From contig JAHBYX010000001.1 of assembly GCA_019635735.1 (NCBI GenBank), positions 124,001-188,000 on the forward strand: a stretch of 64,000 nucleotides of DNA, in the 5' to 3' direction. Source of the stretch: Mesorhizobium sp. (GTDB lineage: Bacteria; Pseudomonadota; Alphaproteobacteria; Rhizobiales; Rhizobiaceae). The notes beneath the pieces were generated by a model. That model saw only the letters and a program-made list of their open reading frames with translations. It had not been told where the DNA came from and did not search any database. Shown here piece after piece: positions 27,078 to 36,172 of the stretch (within the stretch, counting starts at the first letter, position 1; each line of letters starts with the position of its first letter). The position numbers and the translations under genes are program-made.

Positions 27078-29399
27078 GTGGCCCGGCGCATCACCGGACC
27101 GAGACAGGCCGGCAAGCGCCGAGGAGAACGAGACTTTGCCCCGACGCAGCTGGACGCGGACGGCTTTCCGACCCGCGAGGCGCTGTTGGCCTATATCGAG
27201 GCCAATCCGGACCGGGCGTCCAAGCGTGACATCGCCAAGGCCTTCGACCTGAAGGGCGATGGCCGCATCTGGCTCAAGCGCACGCTGGCCGAGCTGTCCG
27301 AAGAGGGAAAGCTCGACGTCGAGCGCAAATCCTATTCGAAGCCCGGCGCGCTGCCGCCTGTCGTCGCTCTCGAAATCTTCGGACGCGACCGCGACGGCGG
27401 CCTGCTCGGCCGCCCGGTCGAGCAGCCGCCGGACACCGAGCCGGTGCTGGTCTCGATCCGCACCGCCCGCGGTGACCGCGCTCCGACCGCCGGCGTCGGC
27501 GACCGGGTCCTGGCCAAGGTCTTCGTGTCGAAGGAAAGGCCCGGCCCCGCCTATACCGGGCGCGTCATCCGGCTGATCGACCACCGCAAGGAAGTGGTCC
27601 TCGGTGTCGTCCGCAAGCTTGCCGACGGCTCGTTCCGCCTGGAACCGGTCGAACGCCGCCAGGCCGAACTCATCATCGACGCCGACGGGCTCGGCGACGC
27701 GAAGCCGGGCGATCTGGTCGAGGTCGAGCCGACCAGCGCCGGCCGCTACGGCCTGCCGCGCGGCAGGGTGACGGCCGTCCTCGGCTCGCTGGAAAGCGAG
27801 AAGGCGGTCTCGATGATCGCCATCCACGCACACGACATTCCTTACGTCTTCCCGCCGCAGGTGCTGACTGAGGCGGAGGAGATGAAGCCCGCCGGAATGG
27901 ACAAGCGCGAGGACTGGCGCGACCTGCCGCTGGTGACGATCGATCCCGCCGACGCCAAGGACCACGACGACGCGGTCTATGCGGTTCCTGATCCCGACCC
28001 GGCGAATCCCGGCGGCTTCATCGCAACCGTCGCGATTGCCGATGTCGCGATCTACATCCGCCCCGGCTCCGCTCTCGACCGCGAGGCGCTGAAGCGCGGC
28101 AACTCCGTCTACTTCCCCGACCGTGTCGTGCCGATGCTTCCCGAACGGATCTCCAACGACCTGTGCTCGCTGCGCGAGGGCGAAGACCGCCCTGCCCTCG
28201 CCGTGCGCATGACCTTCTCCGCCGAAGGCCGCAAGATCAGGCACTCCTTCCACCGCGTGATGATGAAGTCGGCGGCCAAGCTCGCCTATCCGCAGGCGCA
28301 GGCGGCGATCGACGGCAGGCCCGACGACAAGACCGCGCCCCTTCTCGACACGGTGCTGCGGCCGCTCTGGGACGCCTATGCGGTCCTGAAGCGCGGCCGC
28401 GACGCGCGCCGCCCGCTCGAACTCGACCTGCCGGAGCGCAAGATCCTGCTCAAGCCCGACGGAACGGTCGACCGCGTCGTCGTCCCCGACCGCCTCGATG
28501 CCCACAAGCTGATCGAGGAATTCATGATCCAGGCCAACGTCGCCGCCGCCGAGACGCTCGAGGCGAAGCGCCAGCCGCTGATCTACCGCATCCACGACAC
28601 GCCCTCGCTCGCCAAGCAGGAATCGCTGCGCGAGTTTCTCAAGACGCTCGACATCTCGCTGGCGCGCGGCGCCGAGCTGCGCCCGGCGCAGTTCAACGGC
28701 ATCCTCGCGCAGGTGCGCGACACCGACCACGAAAGCCTCGTCAACGAGGTCGTGCTGCGCTCCCAGAGCCAGGCGGTCTATTCGCCGGAGAACATCGGGC
28801 ATTTCGGCCTCAACCTGAGGCGCTATGCCCACTTCACCTCGCCGATCCGCCGCTACTCCGACCTGATCGTCCACCGCGCGCTGGTCGGCACGCTGGGCTT
28901 GGGCGCCGGCGGCCTGACGCGCGACGAGGAGGCGCGGCTGGAAGAGATTTCGGCGCTTATCTCCGTGACCGAACGTCGCGCCATGGCGGCCGAACGCGAC
29001 ACCGTCGACAGGCTCGTCGCGGCGCATCTCTCGGGCCGCAAGGGCGAGACGTTCGACGGGCGCATAACCGGTGTGACCAAGGCCGGACTTTTTGTCCAGT
29101 TGCCAATCTACGGCGCCGACGGCTTTGTGCCGGTGTCATCCTTACGTGACGATTACTATATCTATGACGAAACGGCACATGCCCTGTTCGGCGACCGCAG
29201 CGGAAGAGGATATCGGCTCGGCGACACGGTCGAGGTCAGACTCGTCGAGGTCGCGCCGTTGGCGGGCGCCATGCGCTTCGAGATGCTGACCGATCCGGCA
29301 GCGCTTCCGGGCATGCGCCAGTCGTTCCACAAGGCGCGCGGACGCCGGGTCGCGAAGGCGGGCAACAACCGGCTTGGCGGCCGGTCAAGGAGAAGATGA
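27078..29399 (+). CDS. rnr: Ribonuclease R
   Basis: RNase R is a processive 3'-5' exoribonuclease that degrades structured RNA. The 773-residue product has an N-terminal winged-helix segment (about 28-80) and cold-shock/OB regions. The RNB catalytic domain has conserved aspartates in TIDPADAKDHDDAVYAV (about 286-300), and a C-terminal S1 domain lies at about 655-740. A basic tail ends it. Translation starts at a GTG immediately after the topA stop, and the stop overlaps the DUF983 start, so topA-rnr-DUF983 form one unit. Confidence 0.97.
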   Translation: MARRITGPRQAGKRRGERDFAPTQLDADGFPTREALLAYIEANPDRASKRDIAKAFDLKGDGRIWLKRTLAELSEEGKLDVERKSYSKPGALPPVVALEIFGRDRDGGLLGRPVEQPPDTEPVLVSIRTARGDRAPTAGVGDRVLAKVFVSKERPGPAYTGRVIRLIDHRKEVVLGVVRKLADGSFRLEPVERRQAELIIDADGLGDAKPGDLVEVEPTSAGRYGLPRGRVTAVLGSLESEKAVSMIAIHAHDIPYVFPPQVLTEAEEMKPAGMDKREDWRDLPLVTIDPADAKDHDDAVYAVPDPDPANPGGFIATVAIADVAIYIRPGSALDREALKRGNSVYFPDRVVPMLPERISNDLCSLREGEDRPALAVRMTFSAEGRKIRHSFHRVMMKSAAKLAYPQAQAAIDGRPDDKTAPLLDTVLRPLWDAYAVLKRGRDARRPLELDLPERKILLKPDGTVDRVVVPDRLDAHKLIEEFMIQANVAAAETLEAKRQPLIYRIHDTPSLAKQESLREFLKTLDISLARGAELRPAQFNGILAQVRDTDHESLVNEVVLRSQSQAVYSPENIGHFGLNLRRYAHFTSPIRRYSDLIVHRALVGTLGLGAGGLTRDEEARLEEISALISVTERRAMAAERDTVDRLVAAHLSGRKGETFDGRITGVTKAGLFVQLPIYGADGFVPVSSLRDDYYIYDETAHALFGDRSGRGYRLGDTVEVRLVEVAPLAGAMRFEMLTDPAALPGMRQSFHKARGRRVAKAGNNRLGGRSRRR

Positions 29400-29830
29400 T
29401 GACGCTCCAGTATGGCGGCGAACTGCACACCGGCCGGCCGGCTCGCGACCTGAAGCAGGCGATGATCCGCGGCTTCATGGGCCGCTGCCCGCATTGCGGC
29501 GAAGGCAAGCTGTTCCGCAGCTTCGCCAAGACCGTCGACGATTGCGCGGTGTGCGGCGAGCATATCGACCACCACCGCGCCGACGACCTGCCGGCCTATC
29601 TCGTGATCTTCATCGTCGGCCACATCGTCGTCGGCGCCTTCATGGGCGTCGAGGCGGCGGTCGAGCTGTCGACCTGGACCCATCTCGCGATCTGGGCGCC
29701 GCTCACGGTCCTCGGCTCGATCGCCCTGCTCCAGCCGATCAAGGGCGCGGTCGTCGGCCTGCAGTGGGCGCTCTACATGCACGGCTTCGGCGAGGCCGGG
29801 GACACGATCGAGACGCATCCGGAACTGTAG
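29396..29830 (+). CDS. DUF983 family zinc-ribbon membrane protein
   Basis: The 144-residue product has an N-terminal zinc ribbon (RCPHCGEGKLFRSF followed by DCAVCGEH). Two membrane helices lie near residues 62-80 and 92-112. This matches the DUF983 family of Alphaproteobacteria, whose function is undefined. The start ATGATG overlaps the rnr stop, so it is translationally coupled to RNase R. The NUDIX gene begins 31 bases after it. Confidence 0.9.
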   Translation: MMTLQYGGELHTGRPARDLKQAMIRGFMGRCPHCGEGKLFRSFAKTVDDCAVCGEHIDHHRADDLPAYLVIFIVGHIVVGAFMGVEAAVELSTWTHLAIWAPLTVLGSIALLQPIKGAVVGLQWALYMHGFGEAGDTIETHPEL

Positions 29831-29861
29831 CTGGCAGGCATTTCCGCGGGGAGGTTCTGAG

Positions 29862-30605
29862 ATGGAAGGCATGAGTCGCGCGCAGGTCGACAGCGCCGAG
29901 GCAAAGGACTTCGCGCTCGGCGGCAAGCCGATGCGGCCGCGCGACGCCGCCACCCTGATCCTGCTCGACCGGAGCGGCGGCGAGACCCGCGTGCTGATGG
30001 GCCGCCGCTCGATGAAGCATGCTTTCATGCCCGGCCGGCTGGTATTTCCGGGCGGGCGCACGGACCCTTCCGACAGCCGCGTGACGACGGCCGACGCGCT
30101 GCACCCTTCCGTCGAGGCGAAGCTCGTCGCCGGCACCGGCAGCCGCATGTCGTCGGCCCGCGCGCGCGCCATCGCCCTATCCGCCGTGCGGGAGACCTAC
30201 GAGGAAGCGGGCCTCCTCATCGGGCGCAAGGGCGACTACCGGACGCGCCGCGAAGGCTGGCTTGGCTTCGCCGAGAACGGCGTCGAGCCGACGCTGTCCA
30301 ACCTGCGCATGATCGCCAGGGCCATCACGCCGCCCGGCCGCGTGCGCCGCTTCGACACCAGATTCATCGCCGCCTGGCGCGACGACGTCGCCGTGGAGCT
30401 GGCCGAAGGCGGGCCGACCGAGGAACTCGAGGAACTCGTCTGGCTGCCGGTCGGCAATGCCGTCTCCGAGGAGATCCCGATGATTACCCGCAGCATTCTC
30501 GGCGACCTGGCGGGGCGTCTGGCGAAGGACCCGAAGCTCGATCCCGACTTTCCGGTGCCGTTCTACCGCATGCGCCACCGGCGCATGCTGCGCGATCTCG
30601 TCTGA
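29862..30605 (+). CDS. NUDIX hydrolase
   Basis: The 247-residue product contains the catalytic Nudix core AVRETYEEAGLLIG (about 107-120). The upstream GRLVFPGGRTDPSDSRV segment resembles the NUDT8/NUDT19-like group, which often hydrolyses CoA derivatives. The substrate cannot be read from sequence. A GGGGAGG ribosome binding site lies before the ATG at 29862; a second in-frame ATG lies 3 codons on. It sits at the end of the topA-rnr-DUF983 series. Confidence 0.9.
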   Translation: MEGMSRAQVDSAEAKDFALGGKPMRPRDAATLILLDRSGGETRVLMGRRSMKHAFMPGRLVFPGGRTDPSDSRVTTADALHPSVEAKLVAGTGSRMSSARARAIALSAVRETYEEAGLLIGRKGDYRTRREGWLGFAENGVEPTLSNLRMIARAITPPGRVRRFDTRFIAAWRDDVAVELAEGGPTEELEELVWLPVGNAVSEEIPMITRSILGDLAGRLAKDPKLDPDFPVPFYRMRHRRMLRDLV

Positions 30606-30618
30606 CCCACCTCTCGCC

Positions 30619-31812
30619 ATGACCACCGCGCCGCCAGTTCCCCCGGGAGCGGACGAACCGCCGCTTCGGCTGCTTTCGCTCGCCGCCGCGATCGGCTCGA
30701 TCAGTGTGGTCGGAATCGCCATCGGGCTCGGCGTGCCGCTGCTCAGCGTCGTACTCGAACAGCGCGGGCATTCCGCGACGATGATCGGGCTGAACACGGC
30801 CGCGGCGGGCCTCGCCTCGATCGCCGCAGCGCCGCTTGCGACCCCGCTCGGCGTGCGCTTCGGGGTCGTGCCGACGCTAGCGGTGTCGATGCTCGTCGGC
30901 GCTCTGTCCTTCGTCGGTTTCCACTTCGCGACCGAGTTCTGGATGTGGTTCCCGTTGCGGGCGATCCTGCATATCGCGCTGACGGTGGTGTTCATCCTGT
31001 CGGAATACTGGATCAACGTCTCGGCCCCGCCACGCCGGCGCGGCATGGTTCTGGGCGTCTACGCGACGATGCTGTCGCTCGGCTTCGCCTTCGGGCCGTG
31101 GCTGTTCGCCCAAATCGGCAGCCAGGGATTGCGGCCGTTTGCCATCGCCTTCGGCCTCGTCATCGCCGGCATGCTGCCGGTGCTGATCGCATGGCGGCAG
31201 AGTCCGCGCATCCCCAGCGGCCACAGCGAGGGCGGCCACTTCATGCGCTATGTCTGGCTGGTGCCGACGGCGACGGCCGCGGTGTTCGTCTTCGGTGCCG
31301 TCGAGACGGGAGGCTTCGCGCTGTTTCCGCTCTACGGCTCGCGCGTCGGCTATTCCGAAGCCGACGCCGCCCTGCTCCTGTCAATGATCGGACTGGGAAA
31401 CGTCCTGTTCCAGGTGCCGCTCGGCATGCTGAGCGATCGGATCAGGGACCGTCGGCGCGTCCTCGTCGGCTGCGCCGCGGCGGGTCTCGCCGGCATGCTG
31501 GTCATGCCGCTCGTCGAGCAGAGCTGGACGCTGATGGCCGCGCTGCTTTTCGTCTGGGGCGGTGCGGTCGCGGCGCTTTATACGGTTGGGCTGGCGCATC
31601 TCGGCTCGCAACTGCACGGCCGCGACCTGGCATCGGCCAACGCCGCCTTTGTGTTCTGCTACGGCATCGGCATGCTGGCAGGGCCCCAGGCCATCGGTCT
31701 CGGCCTCGATGCGTTCGGACCGCCCGGCTTCGGCTGGACGATCGGCGCATTCTTCGCCGCCTACCTGCTGCTCGTCGCGGTTCGCATCGCACGCGGCCCG
31801 TCACGCTCTTGA
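30619..31812 (+). CDS. MFS transporter
   Basis: The 397-residue product has about twelve hydrophobic segments in two halves joined near residues 190-210. The second-half cytoplasmic loop LGMLSDRIRDRRRVL carries the MFS-type GxLxDRxxRR signature. First-half motifs include PLLSVVLEQRGHSATMIGL and NVSAPPRRRGMVLGVYATMLSLGFAFGP. It resembles YcaD-like major facilitator proteins. The substrate is unknown. The start lies 13 bases after the NUDIX stop, so co-transcription is likely. Confidence 0.92.
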   Translation: MTTAPPVPPGADEPPLRLLSLAAAIGSISVVGIAIGLGVPLLSVVLEQRGHSATMIGLNTAAAGLASIAAAPLATPLGVRFGVVPTLAVSMLVGALSFVGFHFATEFWMWFPLRAILHIALTVVFILSEYWINVSAPPRRRGMVLGVYATMLSLGFAFGPWLFAQIGSQGLRPFAIAFGLVIAGMLPVLIAWRQSPRIPSGHSEGGHFMRYVWLVPTATAAVFVFGAVETGGFALFPLYGSRVGYSEADAALLLSMIGLGNVLFQVPLGMLSDRIRDRRRVLVGCAAAGLAGMLVMPLVEQSWTLMAALLFVWGGAVAALYTVGLAHLGSQLHGRDLASANAAFVFCYGIGMLAGPQAIGLGLDAFGPPGFGWTIGAFFAAYLLLVAVRIARGPSRS

Positions 31813-31918
31813 CTTTCCGCGGCCAATCCGTATGTGTCCGGCTCAGTTTTCCGCGGCCGGGCACGACGCTTGGCGCTTGCGCGCGAAGTGACCCACACTT
31901 AAGATACGGACACAAGTC

Positions 31919-32086
31919 ATGGCAAAAGCCGCCAACATCAAGATCAAGCTTCTCTCGACCGCCGACACCGGCTTCTTCTACGTGACGAGCAAGAACAGCC
32001 GCACCAAGACCGACAAGATGTCGTTCCGCAAATACGACCCGGTCGCAAAGAAGCATGTCGAGTTCAAGGAAACCAAGATCAAGTAG
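31919..32086 (+). CDS. rpmG: 50S ribosomal protein L33
   Basis: The 55-residue product begins [20 protein letters not shown] and has the L33 core [21 protein letters not shown]. It lacks the zinc-binding CxxC pairs, so it is the cysteine-free (C-) form usual in Proteobacteria. It stands alone, 107 bases after the MFS gene and followed by its own terminator. Two copies of TTTCCGCGGCC (31814-31824 and 31848-31858) lie in its upstream gap; their meaning is unknown. Confidence 0.97.
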   Translation: MAKAANIKIKLLSTADTGFFYVTSKNSRTKTDKMSFRKYDPVAKKHVEFKETKIK

Positions 32087-32113
32087 GCCGATCGGGCCTG
32101 CCTGATAACGAAT

Positions 32114-32137
32114 ACGCCGCCTTCGGGCGGCGTTTTT
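32114..32137 (+). terminator. Rho-independent terminator of rpmG
   Basis: ACGCCGCC/GGCGGCGT forms an 8-bp stem with a TTCG tetraloop (32114-32133), followed by a T-run. It begins 28 bases after the rpmG stop. Confidence 0.93.
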
Positions 32138-32592
32138 CGTTTGCGGGCCAGCGATATCGCCTAACAGGCTCACGTTCGGGATGAATTGAGAAAGGGGGCC
32201 GGCCGACAACTGGCAGCGGTACGAGGAGTCCACTATGTGCCAGCGCCGGCCGGCCGACCCCACGGAACCCAGGAGATGCGGCGGACCTGAGCATCATGGG
32301 GCATATTCGGACGGATGCGGCTGTTTCCCCATCGCAATGCCGTCCCTACCCGCGATGACAATCGCGCAAGATCGCTTGAAAATCAATACTTTCTTAAGGT
32401 TTGAGAGCGAATCACGCAAAACACGGTAAATTCCGTCCCGGATCGACCGCTTTCAAACGTCATTCCAGGGTCGCGCAGCGGAACCCGGACTCCAGAGGGC
32501 TGACCTCGCTCGCTCAGATCGACTGATGCGTGAGCCCCGGAAGCGCAGACAACGCCATCCGATGGCCGCGAGAATGGACTTCCGGCAGTCTC
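32138..32592. other. 455-base gap between convergent rpmG and pleD
   Basis: I see no convincing gene, RNA or repeat. Short frames here lack ribosome binding sites. The stretch 32345-32430 is less GC-rich than the surroundings (runs such as AATACTTTCTTAAGG) and could hold an undetected regulatory element or small RNA. Confidence 0.5.
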
Positions 32593-33966
32593 TCAGGCGG
32601 CCTTGGCGACGACGCGATTGCGGCCGCCGTTCTTGGCCTCGTAGAGAGCCGCGTCCGCCCGCTTCACCAGGGTATCGACGCTGTCCTTGCCCGGGATCAT
32701 CGATGCAACACCGATGCTCACCGTGACCTGCACGGTCTGCGTGCCTCCCCCGATGGCAAAGGGCTGGCTCTCGATCTCGTGGCGAATGCGCTCGGCGACC
32801 TTCTCGGCGATGTGCGGCTCGGTGTCGGGCATGACGACGACGAACTCCTCGCCGCCGAACCGGCAGGCCAGGTCGATGCCCCTCACGTTCTTGCGCAGCC
32901 GCCGCGCGAAATCGCGCAGCACCTCGTCGCCGGCGGCATGGCCGTGGGTGTCGTTGATCGGCTTGAACCGGTCGATGTCGGTGATCATGAGCGACAGCGG
33001 ACGGCCCCGCGCGCCGGCCCGCTCGAACAGCGTCGCCAGGTGGCTGTCGAGATAGCGCCGGTTGTGCAGGCCCGTCAGCCCGTCCGTCACTGCCATCTCA
33101 ATGGTCTGGGCGACGCTGGAGCGCAATTCCTCATTGTAGCGCTTGCGGCGGATCTGGGTGCGCAGTCGCGCCGTCAGTTCGAGTTCGTCGACCGGCCGGG
33201 TCACGTAGTCGTTAACGCCGAGGTCGAGGCCGCGCATCACCAGATTGTCCTCGCCGGGTTCGGCGATGAGCACGATCGGCAGGAACCGCGTGCGATCGAG
33301 CGAGCGGAGCTGCGAGCACAGGCGCAGCGGATCGAAACCGGTCAGGCCGGTGGCGATGACCACCGCTTCAAAATCACCCTCGACGGCCCGGAAGAGCGCC
33401 TCCTGCGGATCGGACACGGTCTCGACATCGGCGAAAGGCAGCAGCATGTCGGTGAGCCGCTGCTGCGAAGGGGCACGCTGATCGACGAGAAGCAGTCGAG
33501 CCCGGACATCGCCCAGCGGATCCTTCCTGCCGAGGAGCTCCTCAATGCCGATGCTGCGCGTGGTCGACGCGCGCAGCCTGAGTTCGTCCGTCAGCATCTT
33601 CAGACGCACGAGGCTGCGCACGCGGGTCAGAAGCTGCAGGTCGTTGACCGGCTTGGTGAGGAAGTCGTCCGCGCCGGCCTCGAGCCCGCGGATGCGGTCG
33701 GAGACCTGGTCGAGCGCCGTGACCATGACGACCGGGATATGCGACGTGTTGCGGTCCGACTTCAGCCGGCGGCAGACCTCGAACCCGTCCATGTCCGGCA
33801 TCATCACGTCGAGCAGGACGACATCGACCTTGCCGTTCTCGCAGATGTCGATCGCGTCCGCGCCGTTGAACGCGGTCAGGACCTCGAAATACTCGGCCAG
33901 TAGCCGGGCCTCGAGCAGCTTCACATTGGCCGGCACGTCGTCGACGACGAGAATACGTGCTGTCAT
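32593..33966 (-). CDS. pleD: PleD-type response regulator diguanylate cyclase
   Basis: PleD makes cyclic di-GMP in response to phosphorylation and controls polar development. The 457-residue product has the REC1-REC2-GGDEF order. REC1 carries the phospho-acceptor D53 (VVLLDVMMPDMDG). REC2 lacks the acceptor Asp (EAVVIATGLTGF), as expected for the adaptor domain. The active-site GGEEF is at about 371-375, preceded by an RGID inhibitory I-site. It is transcribed 31 bases downstream of divK, which is the Caulobacter-like divK-pleD operon. Confidence 0.95.
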   Translation of the reverse strand: MTARILVVDDVPANVKLLEARLLAEYFEVLTAFNGADAIDICENGKVDVVLLDVMMPDMDGFEVCRRLKSDRNTSHIPVVMVTALDQVSDRIRGLEAGADDFLTKPVNDLQLLTRVRSLVRLKMLTDELRLRASTTRSIGIEELLGRKDPLGDVRARLLLVDQRAPSQQRLTDMLLPFADVETVSDPQEALFRAVEGDFEAVVIATGLTGFDPLRLCSQLRSLDRTRFLPIVLIAEPGEDNLVMRGLDLGVNDYVTRPVDELELTARLRTQIRRKRYNEELRSSVAQTIEMAVTDGLTGLHNRRYLDSHLATLFERAGARGRPLSLMITDIDRFKPINDTHGHAAGDEVLRDFARRLRKNVRGIDLACRFGGEEFVVVMPDTEPHIAEKVAERIRHEIESQPFAIGGGTQTVQVTVSIGVASMIPGKDSVDTLVKRADAALYEAKNGGRNRVVAKAA

Positions 33967-33997
33967 CGGTCGAATGCTCCAGGAAGACGGACGCGCA

Positions 33998-34369
33998 TCA
34001 GGCGTCCCCGAGATAGGATTTGATGACCTCGATGAATTTCGGCACCGATATCGGCTTGGAGATATAGGCCTCGCAGCCGCCCTGCCGGATTCGCTCCTCG
34101 TCGCCCTTCATCGCGAAGGCGGTGACGGCGATGACCGGAATCGAATGCAGGTCGTCGTCCTGCTTCAGCCATTTCGTGACTTCCAGTCCGGATACTTCCG
34201 GAAGCTGGATATCCATGAGGATCAGGTCGGGGCGGTGGGCGCGGGCGAGATCGAGCGCCTCGAGCCCGTTGCGGGTGCGCACCGTCTCGTAACCGGTCGC
34301 CTCGATCAGGTCGCGGAAGAGCTTCATGTTCAGCTCGTTGTCCTCGACGATCATCACCTTCTTGGGCAT
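33998..34369 (-). CDS. divK: Single-domain response regulator DivK
   Basis: DivK is a cell-fate and cell-cycle response regulator that modulates the CtrA phosphorelay through PleC/DivJ and DivL. The chosen 123-residue form begins [20 protein letters not shown]. It has the acceptor D53 ([12 protein letters not shown]), T83 and K105 (YISKPIS), with the full receiver domain and nothing else. The upstream open extension of 28 codons looks non-coding. It is the first gene of the divK-pleD operon and divergent from DUF3572. Confidence 0.96.
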   Translation of the reverse strand: MPKKVMIVEDNELNMKLFRDLIEATGYETVRTRNGLEALDLARAHRPDLILMDIQLPEVSGLEVTKWLKQDDDLHSIPVIAVTAFAMKGDEERIRQGGCEAYISKPISVPKFIEVIKSYLGDA

Positions 34370-34537
34370 TGCGCTATCGTCCCTCTCGACCGTGGCCGTG
34401 TTCGACACCCCGGTCTGCGCGCCCCGCCAGCGACGCGACTCTCCGGAGTGCACTATATGGTGATTTCATTGACGAAACGGTAATCGGGGCCGGCCGCGCT
34501 TGCAGTCCCGGCCGGCTGGCCATATTCGTCTGCCGCG

Positions 34538-34861
34538 ATGGCGAAACCGGAGCAGGTGCGGATGGCGAAGACGGGGCAGGAACGCGAGGCAGCCGAAGCG
34601 CTGGCAATCCGCGCGCTCGGCTTCATCGCGTCGGACGCCGTGCTCTTGCCGCGGTTCCTCGCGATCACCGGCATCGAGGCGAAGGACATCCGCGCCGCGG
34701 CGCGCCAGCCGGGCTTCCTGGCCGGAGTGCTGCAGTTCCTGCTGGCGCACGAGCCGACGCTCATCCAGTTCGCCGAGGCAGCCGGCATCGATGCGGCCGA
34801 GGTCGCCCGCGCCTGCCGGGCGCTGCCCTTCGGCGACAGTGAATACGAGAGGTCCAGTTGA
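34538..34861 (+). CDS. DUF3572 family protein
   Basis: The 107-residue, mostly helical product contains EREAAEALAIRALGFIASDAVLLPRFLAITGI, characteristic of the DUF3572 family of Rhizobiales. Function is unknown. An in-frame ATG 8 codons on (34562) is an equally possible start. It is divergent from divK, a neighbourhood common in this order. It overlaps the downstream HAD gene by 4 bases (TTGA). Confidence 0.85.
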   Translation: MAKPEQVRMAKTGQEREAAEALAIRALGFIASDAVLLPRFLAITGIEAKDIRAAARQPGFLAGVLQFLLAHEPTLIQFAEAAGIDAAEVARACRALPFGDSEYERSS

Positions 34862-35511
34862 GCGACGATCCCGAAACGCTTCGCCAGATCGAGGAACTGT
34901 CGCATGACGACAGGCCGCTCCTGGTGCTCGACGTCGACGACGTTGTCCTCGACTTCATCCGCCCGTTTCCGCGCTATCTGGAAGGCCGCGGATACCGGCT
35001 CAACCTCGACAATTTCCGTCTTCATGGCAACGTGATCGAACTGGCGTCCGGCGTTCCGGCGGACCCGGCGCGGGTGAGCGAGCTGATCGACGCCTTCTTC
35101 GTCGCCCAGTCGGAGTGGCAGACCCTGACGGAAGGGGCGGCCGAAGCACTGGCGTCCATCGGCGACAGGGCGGAAATCATCCTCTTGACCGCGATGCCGC
35201 ACCGCCACCGCGCCGCGCGCATCGCGCATCTCGACGGGCTCGGCTTCCAGTATCCGCTGCTCACCACGGAAATGGCCAAGGGACCGGCGATCGAGCGCCT
35301 GCGCGGACCGAACATGCGGCCGGTCGCCTTCGTCGACGACCAGCCGCGCAATCTCGTGTCGGCGATGGAGCGCGTGCCGGACGCGCATCTGTTCCACCTG
35401 ATGTCCGACACGTCGCTCCGGGCGCTGATCCCCGCGCCTCCCGCCGGCGTGCACGTGGTCGAGGACTGGCGCGAGGCAACGCCGATGATCGTCCGCGCGC
35501 TGGGCATCTGA
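34858..35511 (+). CDS. HAD-like hydrolase family protein
   Basis: The 217-residue product has the HAD motif I variant LLVLDVDDVVLDFI (about 21-34), a motif II-like ILLTAMPHR and a motif IV-like VAFVDDQPRN. Motif I normally reads DxDxT/V; here DVDDV keeps both key aspartates. It may be a small-molecule phosphatase of unknown substrate. Translation probably starts at the TTG overlapping the DUF3572 stop, so the two are coupled. It ends two bases before the convergent GNAT gene. Confidence 0.8.
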   Translation: MSDDPETLRQIEELSHDDRPLLVLDVDDVVLDFIRPFPRYLEGRGYRLNLDNFRLHGNVIELASGVPADPARVSELIDAFFVAQSEWQTLTEGAAEALASIGDRAEIILLTAMPHRHRAARIAHLDGLGFQYPLLTTEMAKGPAIERLRGPNMRPVAFVDDQPRNLVSAMERVPDAHLFHLMSDTSLRALIPAPPAGVHVVEDWREATPMIVRALGI

Positions 35512-35513
35512 CC

Positions 35514-36098
35514 CTACAGGTCGTAGCGCATAAGGGGCCGGCCCGCCTTGCGGGTCGCCACTGTCGAGAACCCGGCCGTCTCGAACACCCGGGTCGAACC
35601 GACGAACAGGCCGACCGAGCGCGAATCCTTCGAGTGGTCGATCGGGCATGCTTCCACCATGCGCGCACCTTCCGCCGCGGCGTAGCGCAGGCCCGCCTCG
35701 ACCAGGCGATGCGTCAGCCCCCTGCCCCGCGCCGAAGAACGCAGGAAGAAGCACGAGATCGCCCAGACAGACGGATCGGCCGCTTCGTCGGGGGCGAGCG
35801 GCGCCGAGACCCGCCGCGCGTTGTTCCACTCGGGCACATCGGCGCGCGGGCCGATCTGCATCCAGCCGACGGCGCGGCCCTCGGAATAGGCGAGCAGGCC
35901 GGGCGGCGGCCCGGCCATGATCCGGTTGCGGATATGGTCCTTGTTGCGCTGCCCGTCGCTCTGCCGCCGCGCCGCCGGCGGCAGGCGGAAATAGGTGCAC
36001 CAGCAGCCGTAGCATGCGCCCTGCTTGCCGAAGAGATCCTCGAAATCGGGCCAGCGCTCTGGCGTCAGCGGCAGGATGCTGTCAGCAGCCATCGTCAT
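35514..36098 (-). CDS. GNAT family N-acetyltransferase
   Basis: The 194-residue product shows a GNAT core. The acetyl-CoA loop is in [30 protein letters not shown], with a following VEACPID strand. The N-terminus has an unusual [13 protein letters not shown] cysteine cluster. Substrate is unknown. It is divergent from dinB with a 74-base gap holding a LexA box that might affect both promoters. Confidence 0.85.
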   Translation of the reverse strand: MTMAADSILPLTPERWPDFEDLFGKQGACYGCWCTYFRLPPAARRQSDGQRNKDHIRNRIMAGPPPGLLAYSEGRAVGWMQIGPRADVPEWNNARRVSAPLAPDEAADPSVWAISCFFLRSSARGRGLTHRLVEAGLRYAAAEGARMVEACPIDHSKDSRSVGLFVGSTRVFETAGFSTVATRKAGRPLMRYDL

Positions 36099-36148
36099 AC
36101 CTCCGGCCGGGCTTGCCGACCGCCCCCTGCTCTTCTATCATCGCGCGT

Positions 36149-36163
36149 GTTCACTCTATGTTC
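36149..36163. promoter_or_regulatory. LexA (SOS) box of dinB
   Basis: GTTC (36149-36152), seven bases, then GTTC (36160-36163) is the alphaproteobacterial LexA consensus GTTC-N7-GTTC. It lies 10-24 bases before the chosen dinB start. It also covers an earlier in-frame ATG (36158), which argues against that ATG being used. Confidence 0.85.
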
Positions 36164-36172
36164 TCAGGCATC

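Noticed and set aside
25926..29027. A minus-strand frame of over 1000 codons across topA and rnr
   Set aside because: It is antisense to two secure core genes, with no motif, signal or ribosome binding site of its own.
32138..32592. Possible small RNA or gene in the rpmG-pleD gap
   Set aside because: No promoter-terminator pair or frame with a ribosome binding site could be identified; left as an empty gap.
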